From: JBBQZU01 sp038207425
GTDB lineage: Bacteria > Bacteroidota > Bacteroidia > Flavobacteriales_D > Cryomorphaceae
Direction of reading: 5' to 3'
DNA length: 64,000 nt
Assembly (NCBI GenBank): GCA_038207425.1
Contig: JBBQZU010000002.1
Location: 124,001-188,000 of the forward strand
The translations under genes and the position numbers were made by a program. Shown here piece by piece: positions 52,873-62,012 of the stretch (position 1 is its first letter; each line of letters begins with the position of its first letter). Under the pieces are notes generated by a model. The model was given only the letters and a program-made list of their open reading frames with translations, was not told the origin of the DNA and ran no database searches.

Positions 52873-54243
52873 ATGGAAGTTGGAGGCGCAAGGTTGGTAC
52901 GTACAGGTTCTTTAGAATCGGTTTTTTCGAAAACTTTCTTCTATGGGATCTTTTTGTTTTTCAGCCTGATGTTAACTTACAGGGTGTTGCTTATCAGCCT
53001 TATACCTGAGGTAGAACTCGTGCTCGAAGCCCTATATGAAGTCGTGTTGGTTTTTTATTTTATATACCGTGTTATACGGCGGGTTTCAATAGGCGATTTT
53101 AGAGTGAACCTGTTCGAGCTTTACATTCTAGGGCTCATAATTCTTCCTGTTTTTTCATCTGTTGCCGCGCTGAGAGAGTTTGGGCAGCCCATTTATTATG
53201 GGTTGGCGAGCCAAAGGGAATTCTATTTGTTTTTGGGCGTCCTAGTGGTTTACAATATGCTCCGGAGTGGAGAAATCACCATCAAAATGGTTGAAAGGGC
53301 ATTTCTTGTAGTTGCATGGTTTACTGCCCTGATGTTTTATTTCATGACGCTTTTCACTGATCCGAGGCAGTATATTGATACAGGTTTGGCAGGTGCAAAT
53401 ACGCTTAAGGGCGAATCGGCTTTTTACCGTTTTAATATGGTTTTCATTTTTTTTGGCAGCATTTACTATTCGGTGAAAGCATTTATTGAACGCAAGCCTT
53501 TTTACCTTGCTCATGCTGTTTTCTTTGCCTTCTATTGCGTGGCCTTCAGGCTTGACCGAACTACAATAGCGGTAATGGGAGCTGGCGTTATTGCATTCTT
53601 TTTCTTCGAAGTAAGGCTTAACAAAAAGGTCGCATTTCTTCTTGCATCCTTCGTACCCGGAATATTATTGATCATTTTAGTATATCTTTTTGCTGACAAA
53701 ACCTTTGACACGTATGAATTGATGTTTAAGGATGCGTTCGCAACATCAACAGGTGGCGTATCGCAGCAAGGTTATGAATCAGTGCGTATATACGAGGCCG
53801 GAATTGCACAACAACAAATAGACAAAAACCCTTTCTGGGGAAACGGTTCGGTTAGCCAGCAATGGGTACCCGGAGGATACAACTATTTCTTCAGGTACTT
53901 CTATGCATCTGACGTGGGTTATCTTGGGCAAATTTTTTTGTATGGATACATCGGAGCTGCATTTCTTTACGGACAATATCTTTTGGCGTTATATTATATT
54001 CTGCGCATCAAGCATATTACGGGCAACGTGTTCTTATCTACACTGAAGTTCTTTCTTTTGGCATTGGCACTTGACTCAATTACTACAGGATTTCTAACTG
54101 TTTACTCTTCTCAAACAGTAACGGTGGTTATGCTCTTATGCTACTTTTACGAAATGGATAGGAAGCTGGGAGCTCAGTTAGCTTCAGAACGCGTCGGCAA
54201 AAGCCAAGAGAAAAAGACGGCTTTACAACTTAATCAGGGGTAG
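52873..54243 (+). CDS. O-antigen ligase/Wzy-like polysaccharide polymerase
   Basis: A 456-residue membrane protein with about ten to twelve hydrophobic segments and a large soluble loop at ~275-355 (VSQQGYESVRIYEAGIAQQQ, then NPFWGNG). The loop-plus-motif N-P-x-x-G-x-G within an extracellular loop fits Wzy/WaaL proteins. It would polymerise flipped repeat units in the periplasm. Such proteins diverge so fast that identity rests on topology and context. It sits between sulfotransferase genes, 12 bp after one and 16 bp before the next. Confidence 0.75.
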   Translation: MEVGGARLVRTGSLESVFSKTFFYGIFLFFSLMLTYRVLLISLIPEVELVLEALYEVVLVFYFIYRVIRRVSIGDFRVNLFELYILGLIILPVFSSVAALREFGQPIYYGLASQREFYLFLGVLVVYNMLRSGEITIKMVERAFLVVAWFTALMFYFMTLFTDPRQYIDTGLAGANTLKGESAFYRFNMVFIFFGSIYYSVKAFIERKPFYLAHAVFFAFYCVAFRLDRTTIAVMGAGVIAFFFFEVRLNKKVAFLLASFVPGILLIILVYLFADKTFDTYELMFKDAFATSTGGVSQQGYESVRIYEAGIAQQQIDKNPFWGNGSVSQQWVPGGYNYFFRYFYASDVGYLGQIFLYGYIGAAFLYGQYLLALYYILRIKHITGNVFLSTLKFFLLALALDSITTGFLTVYSSQTVTVVMLLCYFYEMDRKLGAQLASERVGKSQEKKTALQLNQG

Positions 54244-54259
54244 TATCGTAGCATAAGTT

Positions 54260-55297
54260 ATGGCCCCTTTAATTCTTAAAATGCAAAGCGCCAATAATGG
54301 CAAATTAATGATGAATCTATCTGAGTATACCGATTGGCCTTACGAATCGCGACCTAATTTTTTTGTAATTGGCGTCGTGAAAGGGGGAACAACTTCTTTA
54401 TACCATTATCTCGATCAGCATCCAGAGGTTTATTTACCATCAGTTAAAGAAACCAATCACTTTGCCCGATTTGATATTGATGAAAAACATTTCTTCCCGA
54501 ACTATGCTCTGGATATAAAATTGGACTTGGACAATTACATTGCCTCAGGGATGAAAGAGAAAGTACACATCGCGCACGTCAATAATCCGGAACATTACAA
54601 AGCACTTTATAATAATGTAGGCTTGCAGAAATCGATAGGCGAAATCAGCAACTCTTACATGGTTTGTCAATCAGTTGCAAAGGCTATTTACGACTTTAAC
54701 CCGCAGTCTAAAATTTTAGTGATACTTAGAGACCCCGTCAGTAGAGCCTGGTCACAGTATCTCATGAATCTAAGAGAATCAAAAACGACTGAAAACGACT
54801 TTTTATCTGAGTTAAAAGCTGATTATCAAAGAATTTATAAAGGTTGGGGCGTGAGCCATCAGTATCTCGAGCTTGGTAATTATAGTCAACAATTGAGCCG
54901 ATATTTTGAGCTCTTTGGTAGATCACAGGTACATGTTGTGTTTTACGAACAATACAGAGAAAATCCTCAACTTGTACTAGCTGATATTTGCCGATTTTTA
55001 GAAGTACATGCAGAGTTTAAATTCAATTTTTCTGAAGAGTCGAATAAAGCAAGTATTCCAAGAAGTAAGTATTTGAATAAGCTATTGGTGGGGTCCGGCA
55101 TGATTAAGGTCATGAAGAAAATGGTGCCAAAAAAATACAGATCGGGCTTAGCGGGTGTTCTGTATACTGAAAAAGGACTACCTGATATACAGCAACATGA
55201 AATTGATTTTCTTGTGGATTATTACAGAGCTGAAGTTGCGGATTTGAATAATCTGCTCCATGTAAATACTGGATTATATTGGAAACATTTCGTCTGA
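54260..55297 (+). CDS. Sulfotransferase 4 (PAPS-dependent)
   Basis: A 345-residue sulfotransferase. The 5'-phosphosulfate loop GVVKGGTTS is at 38-46, then HPEVYLPSVKETNHFARF. The 3'-phosphate motif is ILRDPVSRAWSQY (R157, S165). KVKGGT and KE-HFF-like elements again recall heparan/chondroitin-type sulfotransferases. It is clearly different from sulfotransferases 1-3 in the acceptor regions. In-frame ATGs at codons 8 and 17 are alternative starts. It overlaps the next gene by 19 bp. Confidence 0.87.
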   Translation: MAPLILKMQSANNGKLMMNLSEYTDWPYESRPNFFVIGVVKGGTTSLYHYLDQHPEVYLPSVKETNHFARFDIDEKHFFPNYALDIKLDLDNYIASGMKEKVHIAHVNNPEHYKALYNNVGLQKSIGEISNSYMVCQSVAKAIYDFNPQSKILVILRDPVSRAWSQYLMNLRESKTTENDFLSELKADYQRIYKGWGVSHQYLELGNYSQQLSRYFELFGRSQVHVVFYEQYRENPQLVLADICRFLEVHAEFKFNFSEESNKASIPRSKYLNKLLVGSGMIKVMKKMVPKKYRSGLAGVLYTEKGLPDIQQHEIDFLVDYYRAEVADLNNLLHVNTGLYWKHFV

Positions 55298-56352
55298 AAA
55301 GGGAGAAGTTATCCTATAGTTCTGAAGAGCTCAGAAGCTTGCCTGTTTTTTTCATTACAGGCAACAGCCGCAGCGGAACTACTATGATGATGCGCATCAT
55401 GAACAATCACCCACAGGTGTGCAGTATCAACGAGCCGCATTTCTTTGAAAAAATGTGGAGCCCTGCTGACAGCGGAAAACACATAGATCCTGATTCACAG
55501 CGGTCATTATTGTACAGGTTGTTTACAGGACAGAGAGCTGGTTTTTTTGAAGATGTTGAAGAACATAAACACAAGTATTCTGCCGATGTAGAAATGCTTG
55601 TTAGCAAATTTGAGGGGCCAATTTCAAGGCTGGATGTGTATTCCGCTTTTTTGCATTACGAAACTGAAGTTTCGCAAAAGCTTATACCTTGCGAAAAGAC
55701 TCCACAGAATGTGTTTTATATCGAAGAGATTCTAAAGCATTTTCCGGAAGCTAAAATAATTAATATGATTCGCGATCCTCGCGGAGTTATGCTTTCACAA
55801 AAGAAGAAATGGAAGCGCAAATATCTAGGAGCCAATTTCATAACAAGCAAAGAAGTAATAAGACTTCGGATAAATTATCACCCCATAACAATTGCCAAGC
55901 TTTGGAATGCCGCCCTTTCGGCATCATCCAAGTACGAAGGAGATACCCGTGTTATGAATGTGAAGTTTGAATCTATCGCTGATGACACAAACGGTACGTT
56001 TACTAACATTTGCTCATTTCTCGGTATCAAGTTCGAAGAAGAGATGCTCCTTGTGCCACATGCCGGATCATCGACCGAAGCTGACAAGGGCGATGAGTTG
56101 GGTATTAGGAAACCTTCAAATCGAAGTTGGTTAGAAAGAGGACTTACTCCCACTGAAGTATACATCTGCGAAAAGCTTTGTAAGGGATCCATGAAAAAGT
56201 ATGGATATAAACCCACTGAATTGAGTCCTAATTGGTTGGCTTTATTTTGGCAATACCTTTTATTCCCATTCAAACTTGTACTTGCACTGATTTTCAATCT
56301 CAACAGAATGAGAAGTATGGCTGATACTCTGAAACGGCGCTTGATAAAGTAA
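55279..56352 (+). CDS. Sulfotransferase 5 (Sulfotransfer_3-type)
   Basis: A 357-residue protein of a different sulfotransferase subfamily. The 5'-phosphosulfate loop is GNSRSGTTM (28-36) with Arg replacing the usual Lys, followed by MNNHPQVCSINEPHFF. The 3'-phosphate motif is NMIRDPRGVMLSQ (R165, S173). A hydrophobic C-terminal segment (~322-343, WQYLLFPFKLVLALIF) may attach it to the membrane. The start is TTG at 55279, overlapping the previous gene by 19 bp; no ATG precedes the domain. Confidence 0.82.
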   Translation: METFRLKREKLSYSSEELRSLPVFFITGNSRSGTTMMMRIMNNHPQVCSINEPHFFEKMWSPADSGKHIDPDSQRSLLYRLFTGQRAGFFEDVEEHKHKYSADVEMLVSKFEGPISRLDVYSAFLHYETEVSQKLIPCEKTPQNVFYIEEILKHFPEAKIINMIRDPRGVMLSQKKKWKRKYLGANFITSKEVIRLRINYHPITIAKLWNAALSASSKYEGDTRVMNVKFESIADDTNGTFTNICSFLGIKFEEEMLLVPHAGSSTEADKGDELGIRKPSNRSWLERGLTPTEVYICEKLCKGSMKKYGYKPTELSPNWLALFWQYLLFPFKLVLALIFNLNRMRSMADTLKRRLIK

Positions 56353-56355
56353 AGG

Positions 56356-57147
56356 ATGAAGAGAGTTCGGCTTTTTGATATGGATTTTGTTTCCGATCAT
56401 TCTTATGATTCGGTGATCGAAGAATTACTGGCATATAAAAGCGAGACAAATACCAGTTGGCCTCTGCTTATTACTCCCAATGTAGATCAGGTTGTGAAGA
56501 TGCACCGGCAAGAGAATGCAGAGTTGGCATTCCGGTTAAAGAAATCACGCTGGATACTGCCCGATGGACAACCTTTGGTGTGGCTCAGCCAACATATTTA
56601 CGGTATCAACGGACTCAAAAGCCGACTGACAGGGAGTGATTTTTTTCCTCAGATATGGAGTGCTGTCAAGCTGAATCAGCGAAGCGCTTTCTTTATTTTA
56701 CCTGAGGCTTCGTTAGGTGAAAAATTTGAAAAAGAATATCCGCAAATTCAATTTTTCAGTCCTCCATACTTCAGTTTGACTGATGCTCTGCAAAGAGATG
56801 CGATTTTTGCCCGTTCTTTTGATTTAATGTTGACTAATAAACCGGACTTCTTATTTATAGGACTTGGTTTTCCGAAACAAGAATCGTTGGCTATAAACCT
56901 ACTTGAGAAGTTGTCAGAACTGGGCTTGAAGTTGCCGGTTACTATGCTGTTAGGCGCGTCTTTTGAATTCTATTTCGGTACCAAGAAGAGAGCGCCTTTA
57001 ATATTTCAAAAATTGGGTTTAGAATTTTTCCACAGGCTGCTCTCTGAGCCCGGCAGAATGTTTAAGCGATATTTGGTAGATGATCTCGCTTTTTTTCCAT
57101 TGGCGCTCAAAGAGCGACGAAAGCACAATCGAGCAGGAAAATTATAA
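56356..57147 (+). CDS. WecG/TagA/CpsF-family (GT26) glycosyltransferase
   Basis: A 263-residue glycosyltransferase. LLITPNVDQVVKMHR (~37-51), LPDGQPLVWLS (~69-79) and LFIGLGFPKQE (~165-175) are the GT26 signatures. Family members add ManNAc-type or related sugars to lipid-linked intermediates at the inner membrane. It starts 3 bp after the sulfotransferase 5 stop and its end overlaps the opposing glycosyltransferase gene by 6 bp. Confidence 0.9.
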   Translation: MKRVRLFDMDFVSDHSYDSVIEELLAYKSETNTSWPLLITPNVDQVVKMHRQENAELAFRLKKSRWILPDGQPLVWLSQHIYGINGLKSRLTGSDFFPQIWSAVKLNQRSAFFILPEASLGEKFEKEYPQIQFFSPPYFSLTDALQRDAIFARSFDLMLTNKPDFLFIGLGFPKQESLAINLLEKLSELGLKLPVTMLLGASFEFYFGTKKRAPLIFQKLGLEFFHRLLSEPGRMFKRYLVDDLAFFPLALKERRKHNRAGKL

Positions 57148-58359
57148 ACTTGTTGGGTAATTCAACATTGACTGAATCAAAGCGTCATGCGCTTTGAGTA
57201 AATGCTCCCAACTATACTCCTTTCCTTTAATCCGCGAAGCATCGCGCATTTCGCTCCATTTTGAAGAATTGCTCAGAAGTGTCAACACATGATCAGCGTA
57301 TTTTTCCGGATCAGAAGTGAAATAGATTTCAGTTCCGCTCTTTACATCTAGGCCTTCTACACCAACACCTGTGGTAACGGTGGGCACTCCCCGATAAAGT
57401 GCGTTCAGTAATTTCACTTTGATGCCACTGCCAAACCTAAGCGGCACTATAAATACCCTGGACTTATCGTAATACGGCCTTAAATCTTCTATGAATCCTG
57501 TAAAATGCACTCTGTCATCACCTCGGGTTGCATCAATAAGTCGCTGATCGGGATTTTTTCCAACTATCGTAGTTCGTACTTTGGTATTGGCAGACTTAAT
57601 AATTGGCCAAACTTTTTCAAACCACCAAATAAGCCCGTCAACGTTTGCTTCCCACGTAAGTGTACCCACAAATAGTATAGACTCTTCAGCTTTGCTGAAT
57701 TCTATATTGGGCCATTTAAGCATCTCATCTTCGCCCAGGTGGTAAGTAATTTCTAATTTTGACCGATCTGCACCTACCTGCACCAATTCTTCAATATCGT
57801 TAGGGGCCGCTAAGGTTTTATCACTCTTGCTGATGTATTTTAATTCGGCGCGGGCTATTCTCTTGGATTCGAGAATGAGAATAAGTTTTTTTAACGGATT
57901 AGGCTCAATTTCGGCGAGCCGTTTCCACATTATGAATTCGGCGTTGTGTTCATGAAGGATTATTTTGCCTTTGAAATTCAAAGGGATATATTGTCCCATT
58001 TCATAGTGATCAAGAAACAGTATATCAGCGTCTTTGCTATACTTGTCAACTTCATTTCGAAATTGATCCAACTTGTTTCGATATACATTTAGTGTATCAG
58101 CAAACAAGTAGCTTTTCAGGAGATTGAAAGGGGTTCGTGCCTTTTGGATAGAAAATCCCTTATAGCTAATTTTTTTATTGAGCCTATGCAAAAACGTCGA
58201 CTCATGAAATGAATCGTCGTTTTTGAGTAAAGTCAATACAGTAAGGTCTGTGTTCACGGCCCAGTGCTCAATAAGCCTCCACGATTTGATTACACCACCA
58301 CTTATCGGGGGATAGGGTAGCTGCGTGGTAAGAAAAAGTATTTTCGGCTTTTTTTGCAA
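57142..58359 (-). CDS. GT4-type (glycosyl transferases group 1) glycosyltransferase
   Basis: A 405-residue GT-B fold enzyme. The N-terminal donor-independent half begins KILFLTTQLPYPPISGGVIK, a Gly-rich loop typical of GT4. The C-terminal half has LFVGTLTWEANVDGLIWW (~228-245), TIVGKNPDQRL, VHFTGFIEDLRPYY and PLRFGSGIKVKLLNALYRG (nucleotide-sugar binding). The start is TTG at 58359, four bases after the stop of the Wzc-like gene; no ATG is available. It is the third gene of the wza-wzc-glycosyltransferase operon. Confidence 0.9.
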   Translation of the reverse strand: MQKKPKILFLTTQLPYPPISGGVIKSWRLIEHWAVNTDLTVLTLLKNDDSFHESTFLHRLNKKISYKGFSIQKARTPFNLLKSYLFADTLNVYRNKLDQFRNEVDKYSKDADILFLDHYEMGQYIPLNFKGKIILHEHNAEFIMWKRLAEIEPNPLKKLILILESKRIARAELKYISKSDKTLAAPNDIEELVQVGADRSKLEITYHLGEDEMLKWPNIEFSKAEESILFVGTLTWEANVDGLIWWFEKVWPIIKSANTKVRTTIVGKNPDQRLIDATRGDDRVHFTGFIEDLRPYYDKSRVFIVPLRFGSGIKVKLLNALYRGVPTVTTGVGVEGLDVKSGTEIYFTSDPEKYADHVLTLLSNSSKWSEMRDASRIKGKEYSWEHLLKAHDALIQSMLNYPTSL

Positions 58360-58363
58360 AGGG

Positions 58364-60766
58364 TTAAATCCTTTTTAGGATATACCTTAAATTTCCCATA
58401 AGGCCTTTTGGCATATTGCGAACGTAGGCATTTTTCTTAGGCATTAACCTTAGGCTGATTCCTACCGGAAAGCTCTCAGTTAATACGAAAGCGCATCTTT
58501 GTATCGTGTTTTTCAGCTTCAGATGCTCAAGTGCTATTAAGTCGTCATTGGTTGTACTATTTCGGCGGGTACACAGCAACGTAAAATCAGCGTAATTTAG
58601 AATGTCAATACTTTCACCTACACGGCTTATTGGTGAATTGTCAATTATCACGTAGTCGTATTTTGCTTTCAGATCATCTATCGCATCAAAAAGCACTTTT
58701 TTCACCCTGTCATTGAGCACAAAGTCCTTACCGACAGTCACAAAATCTAGATTCTGTATGCCGGTAGATTGCAATGCTTCAGCGGGTTTGTAATTATTTT
58801 GTAGTACATCCTTGAGGTTGGTGCCCATACTTACCTGAAAGTATTTACTGCTTTCGGGATTTTTAAGATTGCAATCTACCAAAAGGGTTTTGTAGCCAAG
58901 CATGGCAGCTTTAGTTGCGAGCATCGTTGCCATGAACGTTTTACCTTCTTTTTCTTTATAAGAGCTAATAGCAAAAGTGTTTTTGTTCCCAGACGCGGTT
59001 TTTAAATTATAAAAGACGGTACCAATTTGCTGAGCGGTCTCTGAGTCAGGATAGTCAAGAAGTTTTTTTGGCGAGTCAATATTGCTGTATTGAACACTGC
59101 CGATACTAGAAATACTTGGAGCATATCTTTCTGCGTTGGTTCCATCATCTATTCCGTTACTGAAAGCCCACTTGGATGTTATAATTATGAATCCAATCAA
59201 AAATCCGATTGTGAGGGCACCAATTATAGTAAGCAGAGGTGTAGGGAATATTGGATCGAAATCAGTTAAGTGGCCTGGTTCTACAATCATATAGTCTGGA
59301 CCGATAGCAACCAAAGCAATATCAGCTTCTGATTTTCTTGCAGATAATGATTCGTATAGTTTGGCATTCATGGTATAATTTCTCTCCATTCTTGCAAGTT
59401 GTCGTTGCAGTGTTGGCAGGTCACGCATATTGCCATCTACGTCGGCAATACGGCGGTCGAGATTGTCAATCATCATTCTGTTGTTGCGCTGAAAACCATC
59501 AACGGTTTTAATGAGTGATGACCTGTTTGCTTCAATCCTATCGTTGATTCTTTTGTAGAGAGGATTGCTTTCATTCCCCTGCTCTAAAAGTCTGTTTTTA
59601 TCCTGCTGAAGCGTGATCAATTCTTCAGTCAATTTTATCATCAGTTCATCGCGAATACCAAAAACCTGAGGAGAGATTAACTCACTAAAATCTGTTTTTT
59701 CTTCAAGATATTTTTTTAGGTAAGCAAAGTATTGGTCATTAGCTAAATAACTAACTTTATTATTTTCAAGTTTCACCGTTGTCTCGAAAAGAAGGCCAGT
59801 TTCTCCTTTGAGGCCAGTAACACTATGTGCAGTTTTGAAAACTTCTATTTCATCCTCTTGCAGTTCAAGTTGAACATTTATTGCGGCCATTTCGGAATCC
59901 AGAAAGTCTATAGAGTTTTTAAGTGCCAATTTTTTTCTACTCAAATGTTTCTCAATAAAAACATCACCCAAAAGATTCAGAAAATCAATAGGTCTTTGAA
60001 ATGCACTTCCCGTGAGCTCTACTCCAAATACTGACGACTCAAGCTCTTCAGCAGCAACTTCCATTGCGTCTATATAATCTCTCGCTAGGTCGTTTATATC
60101 GAACATTATGAAGAAATACTGATCATCTTCTGTATCGTTAAGCGTTTCTATTAGTTTATTTTGAGACACATCTGCCTTAAGAACTCGGAATTTGAAATCA
60201 TTAACTTGAACCCAATCACCAAAATTGAATTCGTCCTCTATCGCAAATTCTACTTGTGTTATCGGATATTCTCCTTCGGCTTCCAGCAGATACTTATTAT
60301 CGCCAATGAATTTTACGTAAAATGGAGTATTATAAGGTGTTTTATGCCTTTCGAAGGTATTGAATACGGAATCTAGTTCAACAACTATTGGAGAATTCTT
60401 ATAAAGTTCCTTACTAAAAAGTCCTTCTTTATAGTAATTGATGGTACCCAATCTTTTAAGGGCTTCTTTAACATTTGGCAAACTCCTAAAGCTAACTTTT
60501 TGGTTGTTGTAGTAGAAGTCATCCATTTTCGGGATGGTCGACATACGATTTACCACCACCGTAGGATCTGTAGGTCCGAAAGGTTTATCAACTACAATGG
60601 TTGTCTTTACATTAAAAATAGGTGGTAACGTGAGCAGAAATATAATGCCCAGAAGCAATACAAAGCCGATACAAGAAACTATGATAGGCCAGCTTCTTAT
60701 GTAACGGTTGAAGATTCTTCTGAAATCAACCTCGTCTTTTCGGATTATTTCTTTTTCGTTGATCAT
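58364..60766 (-). CDS. Wzc-like polysaccharide co-polymerase/BY-kinase-like protein with altered ATPase motifs
   Basis: An 800-residue inner-membrane protein. TM1 is ~26-47. A large periplasmic Wzz/GNVR-type coiled-coil domain (~48-505) ends with the NLDRRIADVDGNMRDLPTLQ and LARMERNYTMNAKLYESL segments. TM2 is ~508-530. A cytoplasmic ATPase domain (~575-770) follows. Its Walker A is EKEGKTF (G608-K609-T610), Walker A' is LLVDCNLKNP (Asn where an Asp is expected) and Walker B is YVIIDNSP. The C-terminus has only two tyrosines in the last ~25 residues instead of a tyrosine cluster. Export-length control is likely; kinase activity is doubtful. It starts one base after the wza stop. Confidence 0.88.
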   Translation of the reverse strand: MINEKEIIRKDEVDFRRIFNRYIRSWPIIVSCIGFVLLLGIIFLLTLPPIFNVKTTIVVDKPFGPTDPTVVVNRMSTIPKMDDFYYNNQKVSFRSLPNVKEALKRLGTINYYKEGLFSKELYKNSPIVVELDSVFNTFERHKTPYNTPFYVKFIGDNKYLLEAEGEYPITQVEFAIEDEFNFGDWVQVNDFKFRVLKADVSQNKLIETLNDTEDDQYFFIMFDINDLARDYIDAMEVAAEELESSVFGVELTGSAFQRPIDFLNLLGDVFIEKHLSRKKLALKNSIDFLDSEMAAINVQLELQEDEIEVFKTAHSVTGLKGETGLLFETTVKLENNKVSYLANDQYFAYLKKYLEEKTDFSELISPQVFGIRDELMIKLTEELITLQQDKNRLLEQGNESNPLYKRINDRIEANRSSLIKTVDGFQRNNRMMIDNLDRRIADVDGNMRDLPTLQRQLARMERNYTMNAKLYESLSARKSEADIALVAIGPDYMIVEPGHLTDFDPIFPTPLLTIIGALTIGFLIGFIIITSKWAFSNGIDDGTNAERYAPSISSIGSVQYSNIDSPKKLLDYPDSETAQQIGTVFYNLKTASGNKNTFAISSYKEKEGKTFMATMLATKAAMLGYKTLLVDCNLKNPESSKYFQVSMGTNLKDVLQNNYKPAEALQSTGIQNLDFVTVGKDFVLNDRVKKVLFDAIDDLKAKYDYVIIDNSPISRVGESIDILNYADFTLLCTRRNSTTNDDLIALEHLKLKNTIQRCAFVLTESFPVGISLRLMPKKNAYVRNMPKGLMGNLRYILKRI

Positions 60767-60767
60767 C

Positions 60768-61559
60768 TTACTCCTTGGTTATAAGTAGGTAAAGTGTTGC
60801 TGCAGAAATTACAAGGGCCAGTCCATTATAAACGTTCTGAATGTCACGAGTTGCATATTTTTTTCTTCGCTGTGGCTTAACCAATACAATATCATTTGGC
60901 TGCAGATAGAAAGCGTCATTGGCAAGAATGTTCTGATCGGTGAGATCAATGTGATAAAGATGATTAACACCATCCCTGTTTCTAACCACCTTTACTTCTT
61001 CTCTACTGGCAAAGTCTGTTGCATCATTTGCTAATCCCATGGCCTCAAAAATGTTGATTCTGTGGTTATACACAGGGTATCTTCCAGGTTTATTAACCTC
61101 GCCTAATACTGTTATGAAGTAATTGAGAAGAAATAATTTAACTGCCGGATCCACGAAGAATTTAGAAGCGGCCTTATCAACCAGCATTTCGGCTTCAAAA
61201 AGGGATTTGCCCATTACATTTATTCTTCCGATAGTAGGAAGTGTAATGAAACCTTCTTCATCCAAGGTATATCCCGATAGCACTGGCAGAGCTTGTATAA
61301 CCCTGGTTTCAGCCATGAAGTGGTTATCCATTCCTCCAAACATCTTGGAAATTTCCGGGTGTTCAGATTTGAAATAAACAATATCAGCAGTTTGCAACTT
61401 GTAGTCTACCGGAACGGAAGTAAAAACAGTATCTGCAAGGTAGAGGTGGGGTTTCTTTTGGGTATAATCCTGAACATAAACAATCTTTTTGTTCGAAATG
61501 CAAGAGCCCAATAGAGCGCCCAAAATAATCAATGGCACGAATCGACGAAATATTTTCAT
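60768..61559 (-). CDS. Wza-like polysaccharide export lipoprotein
   Basis: About 263 residues: the lipoprotein signal ends LLGSC (C20), then VDYKLQTADIVYFKSE and SGYTLDEEGFITLPTIGRI (poly_export domain), VLGEVNKPGRYPV (SLBB/soluble ligand-binding), and a C-terminal hydrophobic segment (NVYNGLALVISAATLYLLI). It would form the outer-membrane export channel paired with the Wzc-like protein encoded next. I chose ATG 61559 because it gives a normal signal peptide; ATG 61592 is also in frame, but a -7-like CAACTTTG (61588-61581, minus strand) then falls inside the gene. Confidence 0.9.
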   Translation of the reverse strand: MKIFRRFVPLIILGALLGSCISNKKIVYVQDYTQKKPHLYLADTVFTSVPVDYKLQTADIVYFKSEHPEISKMFGGMDNHFMAETRVIQALPVLSGYTLDEEGFITLPTIGRINVMGKSLFEAEMLVDKAASKFFVDPAVKLFLLNYFITVLGEVNKPGRYPVYNHRINIFEAMGLANDATDFASREEVKVVRNRDGVNHLYHIDLTDQNILANDAFYLQPNDIVLVKPQRRKKYATRDIQNVYNGLALVISAATLYLLITKE

Positions 61560-62012
61560 TAAGGGGCGAGATTTATTATTCAAAGTTGTCATTTAGTGCT
61601 TGAGGCTAAGCTTGAAGAAAAGTTTTTTATGAACAAAGAGACGTAGATTTTGCCAACAAGCGTTAGGCAATACTTATTCGAAGGTATAGCGTTTTAGTTA
61701 CACGGTCATGGTTGTTTTTTGGTTATTCAAATGTCCTGTAATCAAAGTCTATTCTTCGTTTCGAAATCAACCAAACATTTTCGGCGCAAAACTAAGTGCT
61801 TTTTTAATCATTTGCTTGACCATAAACATTTATTTGCATTATCGTCATGAATTTTTATCATACAGAGTATTAATATGCTTTATAATAATGATATAGGTCT
61901 CAAATACAGTGTTCGATATTCCTGGTTTGGATAATTAGTATTTCGAACCGCCAATGAATTTTTTCAGGTAAAACTTAAAATTCCGACTTTTGCATTCCAA
62001 AAAATAGTTAGG
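61560..62012. other. AT-rich intergenic regulatory region between wza and cysQ
   Basis: This 453-bp gap, the longest in the window, separates divergent wza and cysQ. It holds candidate -7 boxes for wza (CAACTTTG 61588-61581 and TACCTTCG 61686-61679, minus strand) and for cysQ (GACTTTTG 61985-61992, ending 21 bases before its ATG). A TTGCC/GGCAA pair flanks ~61650-61671. A 62-codon open frame (61708-61896) has no coding character. No tRNA, repeat or terminator is visible. Confidence 0.5.

Noticed and set aside
61708..61896. 62-codon open frame in the wza-cysQ gap
   Set aside because: Hydrophobic, AT-driven composition, no promoter or start context, and no resemblance to a known small protein; it looks like chance in AT-rich DNA.
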